A stretch of 64,000 nt of DNA, from assembly GCF_007753095.1 (NCBI RefSeq), contig NZ_CP036348.1:5557411-5621410 (forward strand). The letters run 5' to 3'. The stretch comes from Rosistilla carotiformis (GTDB lineage Bacteria > Planctomycetota > Planctomycetia > Pirellulales > Pirellulaceae). Numbering within the stretch: the stretch's first letter is position 1; every line of letters starts with the position of its first letter. A program made the position numbers and the translations under genes. Below, piece after piece: positions 46,665 through 56,518 of this stretch. The notes under the pieces were generated by a model. That model ran no database searches. It was not told where the DNA came from and saw only the letters and a list, made by a program, of their open reading frames with translations.

Positions 46665-47603
46665 ATGAACGTTCACGATCATTTCACTCGCCAAGAACGC
46701 CGTTTGCAATGCCCGGCGTCGGGCTGGCGACGCGAACTCTACATCATCATCTTCGAATCGGACACGCCGACGGGCAAGCTGTTCGATATCGGGCTGTTGA
46801 TCGCGATTCTGGTCAGCGTGGCCGTTGTCAGCATGGAAACGGTCAGCAGCGTGGCCGATCGATACTCGTGGTACTTCCAGGCGTTGGAGTGGTCGTTCAC
46901 GATCCTGTTCACCGCCGAGTATCTGGTCCGCTTGAGTTGCGTTCGCAAACCGCAACGCTACATGTTCAGCTTTTGGGGGCTGATCGATCTCTGTTCGATC
47001 CTGCCGACCTACATCTTCTATCTGGCGGGCAGCCATTTCGCTTCGGTTGCGATGGTCCGATCGATCCGATTGCTGCGGGTCTTTCGGGTTCTGAAGCTGC
47101 TGCGTTTGATGAGCGAAGCGGACGTCCTATACCGCAGCATCTGGGACTCGCGCGGCAAGATCGTCGTCTTTCTGTTCACCGTCGTGATCGCCGTCACGCT
47201 CAGCGGAACGTTGATGTACCAAGTCGAAAACTTCGACGACCACTTGAACAATCGCGCCCCCAGTTCCAGTTTCGATTCGATCCCACAGTCGATGTATTGG
47301 GCGATCGTGACGATGACCACGGTCGGGTATGGCGACGTTGTTCCCAAGACGACCGCCGGCAAGATTATCAGTGCGATCCTGATCTTGTTGGGCTACAGTT
47401 TGATCATCGTGCCGACAGGTTTCGTCACTGCTCGACTCAGCGAGACCGCGCATGCTCGCGACCGATTGGGGAATCGAGCCCTCGCCGATGAAAATGACGA
47501 TGACGAACTGAAAACATGCCAACGCTGCGGTCGCGATGATCAACCATCCGACGCGCGATACTGCAACCAATGTGGCGAACCGATGCCGCGGGAAGAAGAG
47601 TAG
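46665..47603 (+). CDS. Voltage-gated-type ion (K+) channel with C-terminal zinc ribbon
   Basis: A 312-residue channel with six membrane helices. S4-like arginines appear in RSIRLLRVFRVLKLLRL, and the potassium selectivity filter is TMTTVGYGDVVP (about residue 226). Residues about 280-305 hold CQRCGRDDQPSDARYCNQCGE, a C-x2-C-x12-C-x2-C zinc-ribbon-like pair. Potassium selectivity is inferred from GYG. Bacterial voltage-gated channels usually lack this ribbon. The start is uncertain: MNVHDHF at 46665 was chosen, but in-frame ATGs occur at 46554 and 46599. Confidence 0.88.
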   Translation: MNVHDHFTRQERRLQCPASGWRRELYIIIFESDTPTGKLFDIGLLIAILVSVAVVSMETVSSVADRYSWYFQALEWSFTILFTAEYLVRLSCVRKPQRYMFSFWGLIDLCSILPTYIFYLAGSHFASVAMVRSIRLLRVFRVLKLLRLMSEADVLYRSIWDSRGKIVVFLFTVVIAVTLSGTLMYQVENFDDHLNNRAPSSSFDSIPQSMYWAIVTMTTVGYGDVVPKTTAGKIISAILILLGYSLIIVPTGFVTARLSETAHARDRLGNRALADENDDDELKTCQRCGRDDQPSDARYCNQCGEPMPREEE

Positions 47604-47607
47604 ACGA

Positions 47608-48069
47608 TTGAGCTCCACCGAATTTCAACGACCGACAGCGTTACAAGACTTTCCCATCGTCGTCCGGATTCCGATCCAGTGGGGCGATTTGGATGCCTAT
47701 GGGCATGTCAACAATGTGGTCTATATGAAGTGGTTCGAACACGTTCGCTGCCTCTACGGCGAGCGTGTTGGCGTCGAAGTCGTCTCGCGCGACAGCGGCA
47801 CCGGAGCGATCGTCGCTTCGGTCCAGTGCAAGTATCTTCGCCAGTTGAACTTTCCCGGCGACGTGGCCGTTGGCGTCCGCGTCTGTCGCGTTTCGATCGG
47901 CAGCGTGTCGCTGGAATGTTTGATCGTCGATGAAGCGACCGGCGTCCCGGCGGCTCAGGCGTCTTGCGACGTCGTGCTCTACAACTTCGCTCAACAGAAA
48001 CCGGTCCCCGTTCCCGACGCGATTCGCGAAGCGGTCGAAAAACTCGAAGGCAAATCGTTTCCGGTCTAG
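47608..48069 (+). CDS. Acyl-CoA thioesterase (4HBT hot-dog family, YbgC/FadM-like)
   Basis: A 153-residue protein with hot-dog thioesterase features: IQWGDLDAYGHVNNVVYMKWFEH near residue 26 (catalytic Asp in WGDLD, conserved GHVNN and Tyr), then YGERVGVEV and VQCKYLRQLNFPGDVAVGV. It hydrolyses short- or medium-chain acyl-CoA; the chain is unknown. The start used is TTG at 47608, five bases after the channel stop, because GGAAGAAGAG at 47591-47600 is a strong Shine-Dalgarno and the first codons align with the family; an ATG at 47536 would overlap the channel gene. It is probably translationally coupled. Confidence 0.85.
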   Translation: MSSTEFQRPTALQDFPIVVRIPIQWGDLDAYGHVNNVVYMKWFEHVRCLYGERVGVEVVSRDSGTGAIVASVQCKYLRQLNFPGDVAVGVRVCRVSIGSVSLECLIVDEATGVPAAQASCDVVLYNFAQQKPVPVPDAIREAVEKLEGKSFPV

Positions 48070-48090
48070 GCTCGCCAAACGTCGCCCGCG

Positions 48091-49560
48091 TTACGCCAAG
48101 ATGTCGTGAATCACGTGGCCAAAGTCTTGCTCCAGCCGCTTGTGCCCGGCGACTTCCATGCGGTGCGAATCCAAGCCCAATTGGTGCATGATCGTGGCGT
48201 GGATGTCGGTCACGTAGTGCGGGTTTTCGGTCGCATGGAATCCGATCTCATCGGTCGCCCCGTGGGCAACGCCTCCCTTGATTCCGCCCCCTGCCATCCA
48301 AACGCTGAAGCCGTAGGGATGATGATCGCGTCCGTCGCTCCCTTGCGAACCGGGAGTGCGGCCGAATTCGGTGGCAAACACCACCAGCGTTTCATCTAGC
48401 ATTCCGCGTTGCTTCAGATCCTTCAACAGTCCCGCGATCGGCCGATCGACCTGCATCGACAGCTGGCTGTGCTTCGCCTTCAGATTCGAATGCTGATCCC
48501 ACGCCCCCGCCGCTCCGCCGCCGTGCATGATCTGAATAAATCGGACGCCCTGTTCGCTGAACCGCCGCGCGGCAAGCAGTTGCTCGCCAAAGGCCCGCGT
48601 CTCGGGTTGGTCCAAGCCGTACAGGTTCTTGGTCGCTTGCGTCTCCTGGTCGAACCGAATCACATCGGGAACCGCGGTCTGCATCCGGAACGCCAGTTCA
48701 TACGACTTGGTTCGCGCTTCCATCGCCGCGTCGCGTGGGTATCGAGAATCGCTCAGCCGATTTAACTGGCTGACGAGATCAAACCCCATCTGCTGCTCCG
48801 TCGGCGTCACCGCTCGTTGCGGCGAGGCGTAGTCGAGCGGATTGCTCGGGTCGACTTTCAATTCGACAGCATCGTAGGCCGGCCCCAGATAATGCCCATC
48901 GCGGCGGTCGAAGAACCGCGGCCCCATGCTGATGAATTGCGGCAGGTTCTGGTTCAACGTGCCCAAACCATAATTGATCCAGGCCCCAATCGTCGGCACG
49001 CGCGGATCGAGCATGTGGCGGCCGGAATGGAATTGAACCTGAGCGCCATGATTGTCGTCGGTCGTCCACATCGAACGGACGACCGCGATGTCGTCGATGC
49101 ACGAACCGATGTGCGGAAACCAATCGCTGACCTCGATCCCGCTCTGACCGTACGCCTTGTAACCGATCTGCAGTGGATAGAGTTGCTTCCGCTGCTGACC
49201 ATTGGCATCGTTGACGACCACGACCCGCACCCGCTTCAGCAATTCGGGATCGTTGACGCTGGAGAATGGCGTTTCATCGATCGACTTGCCGGCAAACTTG
49301 TTCAACATCGGCTTGGGATCGAAGCTCTCCATGTGGCTGACCCCGCCACGCATGAACAACCAGATCACGTTTTTTGCTTTGGGCGCGAAGTGCGGCCGGC
49401 CATTGGGCAGATGCAGCCCCGCCGCGTTGGCTCGCTGTTCGTCGGCCAGCATCGACGACAGGGCGATCGACCCGAGTCCCAAGCCGGCTCCCGACAGAAA
49501 GCGGCGACGGTTGTGTGGATCGTTCATTTGTGAATCGAATTGCGATTTGTTGGCAGCCAT
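48091..49560 (-). CDS. DUF1501 family secreted protein (Tat signal)
   Basis: A 489-residue protein with a Tat-type signal ([22 protein letters not shown]) and the DUF1501 domain: [20 protein letters not shown] near residue 62, [20 protein letters not shown] near residue 400, and GATDEIGF at the end. It starts five bases after the stop of the PSD1 cytochrome gene and is co-transcribed with it. A related protein at 29008-30306 lies in the same order with a PSD1. The reaction is unknown; the sulfatase-like fold suggests metal-dependent hydrolysis. Confidence 0.91.
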   Translation of the reverse strand: MAANKSQFDSQMNDPHNRRRFLSGAGLGLGSIALSSMLADEQRANAAGLHLPNGRPHFAPKAKNVIWLFMRGGVSHMESFDPKPMLNKFAGKSIDETPFSSVNDPELLKRVRVVVVNDANGQQRKQLYPLQIGYKAYGQSGIEVSDWFPHIGSCIDDIAVVRSMWTTDDNHGAQVQFHSGRHMLDPRVPTIGAWINYGLGTLNQNLPQFISMGPRFFDRRDGHYLGPAYDAVELKVDPSNPLDYASPQRAVTPTEQQMGFDLVSQLNRLSDSRYPRDAAMEARTKSYELAFRMQTAVPDVIRFDQETQATKNLYGLDQPETRAFGEQLLAARRFSEQGVRFIQIMHGGGAAGAWDQHSNLKAKHSQLSMQVDRPIAGLLKDLKQRGMLDETLVVFATEFGRTPGSQGSDGRDHHPYGFSVWMAGGGIKGGVAHGATDEIGFHATENPHYVTDIHATIMHQLGLDSHRMEVAGHKRLEQDFGHVIHDILA

Positions 49561-49565
49561 TTTTC

Positions 49566-52500
49566 TCACCGAATCGAAATGTAATCGTTGTGGTTCAGCA
49601 GCGCGTGGATCAATCGCTGTCGCGCACGGGCATCGCGCTCCGCCGCGGATTCGAGCGTTGATCGATCGACCAATTGGCGACAGAAATCGGCGCACGCTTG
49701 TCGCTCCGGATCGGCCGGCAACCGCGCCAGCAGCGTCAGGAACGCTTGATCGATGAAGCTGGCGAGCGAAGGATCGGAGGTCGCATCACCAATCCGTTGA
49801 GCGATCTTTTCGGACATCGTCAGCGACAATTCGCTGTTGGCCATCGCCAACGCCTGCTGCGGCACGATGCTCTCGTTGCGGAGATAACATTGCAGCAGAT
49901 CGGCATCGTCGAACATCGATAGGAATTTGTCTTGCTGGTCGCGCGAGTGTTTGAAATACAGGCTGCGACGTCGACTCTTCGGACCCGGATCGACCGACGG
50001 CCCGCCCGCGGTCAGGTCCAATTCGCCCGCCAGATGCAGCAAGCTGTCGCGAACGGTTTGCGATTGCATCCGCCGCGTGTTCATCCGCCAATAGAAGGCG
50101 TTGGTCGGATCCGCCGCCAGCGTCGTCGCATCGGCATCGACTGTCGACGCCGACAATTGGTAAGTCTGCGACGTCACCATCATGCGATGCAGATGCCGCA
50201 TGCTCCAGCCAGATTCCATCAGTTCAGCCGCCAGGTAATCGAGCAGCGCGAGATGCTCCGGCGGTTTCGCACGCAGACCAAAATCGAAGACCGATTCGAC
50301 CAGCGGCGTCCCGAAATGCCGAGCCCAGAGATGGTTGACCGCCACCCGCGCGGTTAACGGATTCTTGCGATCGGTGATCCAGCGAGCAAGCGCCAGCCGC
50401 CGGCCGGTGCTTTGCGAAGGGTAGGTTGCCCCGTAATACGAATCGTTGTGCTCGGGAGTCTCTAACGCTTTCTTGGAGGCCCGGACCGATTTGTATTTTC
50501 CCTTGCCAGCTTCGGCCGCCAGTCGCTGTTTCTCCGCCTTCGCTCGCTTCGCTTCCGCGGCTTTGCGCTTATTCCCGTCCTCGCCGGCGAGCAGCAGTTC
50601 GTATTCCGCAGCGGCTTGCAAGCTTTCCGCCTGACGCAGCGCGGCAAGCGATGCAGCAGCGGTCGTGGCGGCTTCGTCGGCATCCTCGGCGAATCGCAGT
50701 TGATCGGCGGCGATCGTTGCGGTCAGCGAAGCTTCGGCAGCGCGAGCGGCCTGCAATTTCGCGGCGGCGATTTCGACAGCCTGCTTGATCGTGGCAGGCG
50801 TTGCGGGGGCCTTCCCCTTCGCCGCTTGAAGCTTTGCGTCGGCCGCTAGCGGTGCCAGGGTCAGGTGATTCAGCGCCAGCGTGGCATCAAATCCCGAGAT
50901 CGAAAACCGGCCGGACTCTCGCCGCTCGGGCAGATGAGTCGCCAACAGGAATTTATCGTCCAGCCAGACGTTGATCAACGTATCGCGAACGGCGATTCGC
51001 AGCTTGTATTCTTTGCCGACAGCGATCTGCCGCGACACTCGCCCCGCGCCGGGATAGTTGCTCTTACCCTGCCGTGCGTAAGCGACTTGGATTTTCGGAG
51101 CCGGTTCGTGAGCGCTGCTGTAGACATAATTATTGAACTGGCCGTCCGCTGAATCATCGAATCGGAACATCACCGATTTGTAGGTGTCGCCGCCGGTGGT
51201 CGTGTATTGGCAAGTCAGATCAAAGTCGCGCGGGTGCGGCGTCTGCAAATGCAGGAAGTGGCTGTCGCGGCCGCTGATCGTCTGCAACAGCTTCCCCTCT
51301 TCAAATCGCCAGCCTTCGCCGACAAGTTCCCATCGCTTGGGATCGAGCGCATCGAACGACTCTTCGATCGCCGCAAATTCGGCTTCGTCGTCCGCCGCGC
51401 TCGTCGTTTCGGGAGTCTTGGGCAATTGAGCTGCTTTCTGTTCAGCGGCCTGCAATTCGGATTCGGCGGCGACAACCCGCTGCTTCGCTTCTGCTAGCTG
51501 ATCGCGAGCTACATAGTCGCGGGAACCGGGCGCGTAAGCCCAGGCTGGCAGGTCGACGGGCGCGACCGGTGGCGCAAAACTGGCCAACAACGCTGGCACG
51601 CCGGGTGTGATCTCGGTATCGGGATCGGGCTTGGTCGGGTCGCCTCGCAAGTGCAAGAACGTTTCGGCTTGCAGGTGATCGTCGAAGACGCGCGGCAGGC
51701 CGTCCTTTTCAAAGTTGGTTTCGCCGGGGACGGGATCCAGCCGCACTTGATGTGGTTCGAAGATCGCTCGCATCCGGTAATAATCGACATGCGTGATCGG
51801 ATCGTATTTGTGGTCGTGGCACTTGGCACAATTGAGCGTCAGTCCCAAGAAGGCTTTGCCGGTGTGTTCGATCGTGCTGTCGAGCCAGGTCGTGCGATTG
51901 AACAGATAATAGTTGCGAGCCAGGAATCCGGTGGCGCGGAGGACGTCGGGATCGCTCGGGGCCAGTTCGTCCCCGGCCAACATCTCCATCACCATCTGAT
52001 CGTAGCCCTTGTCGGCCTGCAGCGATTCAACGATCCAGTCGCGCCAGTGCCAGATATGCTTTTGGCTGTTACGCAGCTGAGCTCCCAGCCCGTACCAATC
52101 GCTGTAACGCCAGATGTCCATCCAGTGCCGGGCCCAACGTTGCGCGTGTTCGGGGCTAGCCAATAGTTCGTCGACGATCTGATCCCAGGGCCGCGCATCG
52201 CGCAGCTGTTCGCTCGTCGGCGGCAAACCGATAAGGTCCAAATACAATCGGCGCAGCGCCAGCGGACGGTCGGCCGGCGGTTGAACCTGCAGCTGCAACG
52301 CCTCGCGACGGACTTGCAGGAAGCTGTCGATTGGATTCGCGATTGCGCTGTCTGATGCGGAATCGGAGATTTTGGGAATCGGCGGCTTCTCGACGGTCAA
52401 GAACGACCAATGTTGATCGGGCGCGGCCGGCGGCGGTTCGTCCGGTGCAACCGCCCCGGCATCGATCCAAGCTTTCAGCAGCTCAAGCTCAGCCGGTTTC

Positions 52501-52784
52501 AGAGCCGCTCCATCTTCGGGAGGCGGCATGCGGTCGTCGTCGGTCGAACAGACGCGTTCAAAAAGCAGGCTTTCCGCCGCATTGCCGGGAACGATCGAAT
52601 CGCTTTCCAGCATCAACGCCCGCGTTTCCAGCCGCAGATCGGCTTCCTGTTTCAGCGCTCCGTGGCAGGAGTAGCATTTGGTTTCCAACATCGGTTTGAT
52701 GTCGGTCAGATAATCGACGGCAGCCGCAGGTTGGCCGCACAGTGCGACAAACGTCAGCGCCAGCAAGAGCTTGGAAGCTTGCAT
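49566..52784 (-). CDS. PSD1 cytochrome c protein with inserted beta-sandwich domain
   Basis: A 1072-residue exported protein. After a signal (about 1-22), a planctomycete cytochrome c domain carries CYSCHG near residue 37 and MPPP, DUF1549 follows (about 145-360) with a second heme motif CAKCH near residue 317. A DUF1080/LamG-like beta domain (about 450-640, with [20 protein letters not shown]) is inserted, then an Ala-rich coiled coil (about 660-790) and DUF1553 (about 790-1060, [18 protein letters not shown]). Two heme c sites are expected. It has a DUF1501 partner downstream. No sigma/FecR genes adjoin this copy, unlike the one at 30 kb. Confidence 0.92.
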   Translation of the reverse strand: MQASKLLLALTFVALCGQPAAAVDYLTDIKPMLETKCYSCHGALKQEADLRLETRALMLESDSIVPGNAAESLLFERVCSTDDDRMPPPEDGAALKPAELELLKAWIDAGAVAPDEPPPAAPDQHWSFLTVEKPPIPKISDSASDSAIANPIDSFLQVRREALQLQVQPPADRPLALRRLYLDLIGLPPTSEQLRDARPWDQIVDELLASPEHAQRWARHWMDIWRYSDWYGLGAQLRNSQKHIWHWRDWIVESLQADKGYDQMVMEMLAGDELAPSDPDVLRATGFLARNYYLFNRTTWLDSTIEHTGKAFLGLTLNCAKCHDHKYDPITHVDYYRMRAIFEPHQVRLDPVPGETNFEKDGLPRVFDDHLQAETFLHLRGDPTKPDPDTEITPGVPALLASFAPPVAPVDLPAWAYAPGSRDYVARDQLAEAKQRVVAAESELQAAEQKAAQLPKTPETTSAADDEAEFAAIEESFDALDPKRWELVGEGWRFEEGKLLQTISGRDSHFLHLQTPHPRDFDLTCQYTTTGGDTYKSVMFRFDDSADGQFNNYVYSSAHEPAPKIQVAYARQGKSNYPGAGRVSRQIAVGKEYKLRIAVRDTLINVWLDDKFLLATHLPERRESGRFSISGFDATLALNHLTLAPLAADAKLQAAKGKAPATPATIKQAVEIAAAKLQAARAAEASLTATIAADQLRFAEDADEAATTAAASLAALRQAESLQAAAEYELLLAGEDGNKRKAAEAKRAKAEKQRLAAEAGKGKYKSVRASKKALETPEHNDSYYGATYPSQSTGRRLALARWITDRKNPLTARVAVNHLWARHFGTPLVESVFDFGLRAKPPEHLALLDYLAAELMESGWSMRHLHRMMVTSQTYQLSASTVDADATTLAADPTNAFYWRMNTRRMQSQTVRDSLLHLAGELDLTAGGPSVDPGPKSRRRSLYFKHSRDQQDKFLSMFDDADLLQCYLRNESIVPQQALAMANSELSLTMSEKIAQRIGDATSDPSLASFIDQAFLTLLARLPADPERQACADFCRQLVDRSTLESAAERDARARQRLIHALLNHNDYISIR

Positions 52785-53292
52785 CTCGATACCAGTGCGG
52801 AGAGGGAGGCAGGCGAAAACCGGCAGTCGGGTGAACCCCTATCGAGCGGCTGGCTTTCGTAAAGGTGGGAAGGAGCTTTATTGTAACCGTTTTGCAGCGG
52901 CCGGGCGAATTCGTTTGTCGGTTTGGCCAGGGCTATTCAGTGTTTGAACTTGCGGGAACTGCTGCGTCGTATTCACCCTCGAGGTTGATGGAATTGGATT
53001 CAACCTACGGAGAGATGGCTGTGAAAGTTCCCGCTGCTGGGAGTTTGCTGTCTGTTTCGGCAGCCATTCCCAATTTTCACGGCGAAAGGACGGCGCCATT
53101 CTATAGCGGCGATGCACTATGAATCCCTGCAGCCTCACGGCCAAAGAATTCACTTGCTGCCGATGTTCGACACGTCCGCCCCAAAAAGAATGGGTCGGAT
53201 CGATCCATGAACCAAAGATCGAAGCTATTCCCACGTCACCTCTTCCTCTCAATGGCCTGAGTGCTGATTCTGGGTGAAAGGTGGGGCGGATT
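52785..53292. other. Intergenic region, nothing recognised
   Basis: About 508 bases between two minus-strand genes: the start of the PSD1 gene and the stop of the RND gene. It must carry the PSD1 promoter. An open frame of 124 codons at 52878-53252 on the minus strand has no homology I can see. Confidence 0.45.
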
Positions 53293-56200
53293 TCAATGAG
53301 CTACCGCGGATTCGTTGTCCTCGGACCGGACCAGTCTTAGGTCACACATAATGACGTAGGCACATGGGATGACAACCAGCACCAAGACCGTGGACGTCAA
53401 CAGACCAAAGACGATCGAGATTGCGGTGGGAATCAGCACTTGTGCCTGCGTGCTTCTTTCTAACGTGAGAGGTAACAGTCCGACCATCGTCGTCATGCTG
53501 GTCAACATGATCGCGCGGAATCGCAACCGACTTGCACTGCGGGCTGAGTCGACGTTGGGCTTTCCTTCGACGCGTTCTTTTTTCAAAAACATCACCAACA
53601 GAATCGAGTCGTTGACAACAATACCCGCCAGCGACACGAACCCGATCAGACTGGGCATGCAAATGTCGACGCCCATGCCCATGTGTCCAAAGATCACGCC
53701 GATCAAGGACATCGGGATCGCTGCCATCACGATCAACGGTTCCAGCCAGCTCTCGAATTGAAAACACAAGATCGCATAGATCCCGAACAGCCCCATCAGG
53801 AATAGAGAAGCCATCGATGAACCGGTTTCGCTGGACCGTTCCGCTTCCCCGCCCAACGAAACCTGCAAGCCGTCGTACCTTTCGGCCAGCTTGGGCATGA
53901 ACTCCGACTTATACTCTCGCATCAAATTCGTCGTGTTCACCACCTGCGTGTACGTGTCAGCGATCAACGTCACCGTCCGCCATCCGTCCACACGTGAGAT
54001 TTTGGACCAACCGTAGGTCGTTTCCAAATTCGCAACCGATTGCAATGGAACCTGCACGCCGCCGGGAAGAATGAACTCGAAGTCCAAGAACGATTCGAGC
54101 GTGTTCCGGCTTTCGGCATCCAGCTGCACGTTGATCTCGTATTGATCGACACCGGCTTGAATGTCGCTGATCTTGGCTCCCTGGAACGCCGTACTCAATT
54201 GGCTCGACATCGCCTCGACGTTCAAACCGAGCGCGACGGCGTCTGGCTTCAGGTGCAAACGAATCTCTTGTTTTCCTGGCCTTAAATCAATGTTGAAGTT
54301 ATGCACGCCGTCGTATTGCGACAGCCACTTTTGACTTTCCATCGCGGCCGCATGAGCGGTTTCCAAGTCGTCGCTTTTGAAGAGCACTTCGACGGCGCGT
54401 CCCGCCGGTCCTGGAGTGGCTTCGGCGATGGAGACAGAAATAGCGTTGGGGATTCGGCCGACTTCTTCTCGCAACGCGCGAGTGAAATCGTCGGTCGAAG
54501 TAGTTCTTTCATCGGGTGCCAACATTTTGATCGAGACCGTTGCGACATGAGGTCCCGCTTCGCCAGCGTCCGTGTTCTCATTGAACATCGACATTACCGA
54601 CTCCACCAATTCGGCACCCCCCGGCTGATCCGGAAACCGCTCGTTGGTGCGAGCGGCGGCCTCGTTGATGTGCCGCACGATCGCGGTGGTTTCGGCAAGC
54701 GGCGTTCCCTGAGGCATCAAGATCCGAGCCTCCACCCTGTCCCCTTCCAAGACAGGGAATGGCCTGAAATTCACCAACCCGCCTGTGACCATCGCGATCG
54801 ACAGAATGAACGCGGCGATCGACATACCCACGGTCAAGTAACGCCAACGAATTGCGAAATCGATCAGACTTCCGAACAGACTCTCGCGAACCCAATCCAC
54901 TCCGCCATCAATCTTTCTCCGCAGCCCTCGCGGCGCGTCGCTTTCATGATGGGCCAGCGAGTGGCCGAGGTGACTGGGAAGTATCAAGAACGCTTCGACC
55001 AGACTGACGATCAATGTCGTCAGCAGCACCATCGGGATCACTCGCAATACCTTGCCCATGTGCCCTTCGAGTACAAACAGCGGACACAGCACACTGCAGG
55101 TGGTCAGGAATGATGAGATCACGCCAATGGCGACTTCACGAACACCATCGACGGCGGCCTGCATCGATTTCTTGCCCATCGAAACGTGGCGAGCAATGTT
55201 TTCGGCGATCACGATCCCGTCGTCCATCAAGATTCCGGTCGCCATCAGAATCGCCACGGACGACATCATGTTCAGGCTCTGCCCCACCAACGGCAGTACA
55301 AAGAACGCGCCCATGAACGACACCGGCAGGCTCATTACAACCCAGAACGAAAGTCGGAAATTGAAAAACAACCACATCACCAAGAAGACCAGCACCACGC
55401 CCTGCCAAGCGTTTTTGGCCAACAGCGTCAGCCGGCTCATGATCAATTCGGCTCCATCACTCGTGATGGAGATCTGTAACTGAGGATGCCGCTGTTGTTC
55501 TTTGACGACAAAGTCACGAACCACTTCAGCGATTTTGGTGGTGTCCTGCGACCGAGTCTTGTTGACTTGAATGATGCCCGCCCGCTTCCCATCGATCCAA
55601 GACATTTGCTCGGCGTCGGCAAACCGATCCACGACGCGTCCGATGTCGCCGATTTTTACTTCCGCACGACCGGTCACTCCGCTGATGACGATGTCTTCGA
55701 TTTCCTGCGGAGTTTGTTTTTGTTCGACCATCCGCAACAACAGGTCTTCGTGTTCCGATTCGATCGTGCCTACCGGGACATCCAAGTTTTGACTGCGGAC
55801 GGCTTGCGAAACGGCTTGGGCGGACAGTCCCAAACGACGCAGCGCGGCGGCATCCAATTCAATACGAAGTTGCCGATCCGAAAACCCCTCGATCTCGACC
55901 AGCGAAACACCGGGCAAGCGTTTAAGTTTTTGTTTGAAGCCTTCGCAATAATCTTTCAGCGAGTCTTCATCCATGGGGCCAGTGACGGCGATCGTGAGCA
56001 CCCGATCGCTGCGATTCAGCTCGGTGACGATCAGGTCTTCTGCTCCCGCGGGAAAGTCCGTGATCGCGTCGACTTCGGTTTCGATATCGCTGAGCGCCGT
56101 CGCGATGTCAGCTCCTTCATCGATCTCAACCACGACCGTCGCCGAACCCTCTTGCGCCGTGCAGGTAACCTTTTTAACGTTCTGGATTCCGTCGATCGCA

Positions 56201-56400
56201 TCCTCGATCGGCAAACAAATTCCTTGTTCTACGTCTTCAGCTGACGCGCCCCTGTACGTCATCCGAACCTGGATTTCTGAGCTGTCGAACCGCGGAAAGG
56301 TTTCCTTCTGCAGTCGCGGGATGGCGTAGATTCCCAGTCCGATGAGGGACAGCATCAGCACGTTGGCCAACACCTTATGGTTAACGAATTTCTCTAGCAC
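53293..56400 (-). CDS. RND family efflux transporter, permease subunit
   Basis: A protein of about 1035 residues with the AcrB-like layout: helix 1 (VLANVLMLSLIGLGIYAIPR), large periplasmic loop with KKVTCTAQEGSATVVVEID, helix 4 with the proton-relay acids in GILMDDGIVIAENIARH, and repeated second half (SLAGIVVNDSILLVMFLKKE). It is driven by the proton gradient and expels hydrophobic compounds or metals; the substrate is unknown. The start was placed at the GTG opening VLEKFVNHKVL; the longer frame (TTG at 56502) runs through a palindromic repeat and has no family match. It lies downstream of the HlyD gene. Confidence 0.9.
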   Translation of the reverse strand: MLEKFVNHKVLANVLMLSLIGLGIYAIPRLQKETFPRFDSSEIQVRMTYRGASAEDVEQGICLPIEDAIDGIQNVKKVTCTAQEGSATVVVEIDEGADIATALSDIETEVDAITDFPAGAEDLIVTELNRSDRVLTIAVTGPMDEDSLKDYCEGFKQKLKRLPGVSLVEIEGFSDRQLRIELDAAALRRLGLSAQAVSQAVRSQNLDVPVGTIESEHEDLLLRMVEQKQTPQEIEDIVISGVTGRAEVKIGDIGRVVDRFADAEQMSWIDGKRAGIIQVNKTRSQDTTKIAEVVRDFVVKEQQRHPQLQISITSDGAELIMSRLTLLAKNAWQGVVLVFLVMWLFFNFRLSFWVVMSLPVSFMGAFFVLPLVGQSLNMMSSVAILMATGILMDDGIVIAENIARHVSMGKKSMQAAVDGVREVAIGVISSFLTTCSVLCPLFVLEGHMGKVLRVIPMVLLTTLIVSLVEAFLILPSHLGHSLAHHESDAPRGLRRKIDGGVDWVRESLFGSLIDFAIRWRYLTVGMSIAAFILSIAMVTGGLVNFRPFPVLEGDRVEARILMPQGTPLAETTAIVRHINEAAARTNERFPDQPGGAELVESVMSMFNENTDAGEAGPHVATVSIKMLAPDERTTSTDDFTRALREEVGRIPNAISVSIAEATPGPAGRAVEVLFKSDDLETAHAAAMESQKWLSQYDGVHNFNIDLRPGKQEIRLHLKPDAVALGLNVEAMSSQLSTAFQGAKISDIQAGVDQYEINVQLDAESRNTLESFLDFEFILPGGVQVPLQSVANLETTYGWSKISRVDGWRTVTLIADTYTQVVNTTNLMREYKSEFMPKLAERYDGLQVSLGGEAERSSETGSSMASLFLMGLFGIYAILCFQFESWLEPLIVMAAIPMSLIGVIFGHMGMGVDICMPSLIGFVSLAGIVVNDSILLVMFLKKERVEGKPNVDSARSASRLRFRAIMLTSMTTMVGLLPLTLERSTQAQVLIPTAISIVFGLLTSTVLVLVVIPCAYVIMCDLRLVRSEDNESAVAH

Positions 56401-56452
56401 GGAGACGGGTCCATATCGGTTTTGGGAAGTTGAATCGTATTGGGAGCCGCGG

Positions 56453-56504
56453 AAGTGGACGAAGCGACGAGTCTCGCAGTATGGGGCTCGTGCCCTCGGC
56501 AACT
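56453..56504. repeat. Degenerate copy of the palindromic repeat
   Basis: The left arm (56453-56474, AAGTGGACGAAGCGACGAGTCT) matches the inner arm at 16619 at 17 of 22 positions. The right arm (56485-56504) resembles the complementary arm there. It lies between the HlyD stop and the RND coding start. Confidence 0.5.
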
Positions 56505-56518
56505 ATGGTTTGCAGCGC

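Noticed and set aside
52878-53252. 124-codon minus-strand frame in the intergenic gap
   Set aside because: No homology, no signal or clear ribosome binding site; kept as non-coding.
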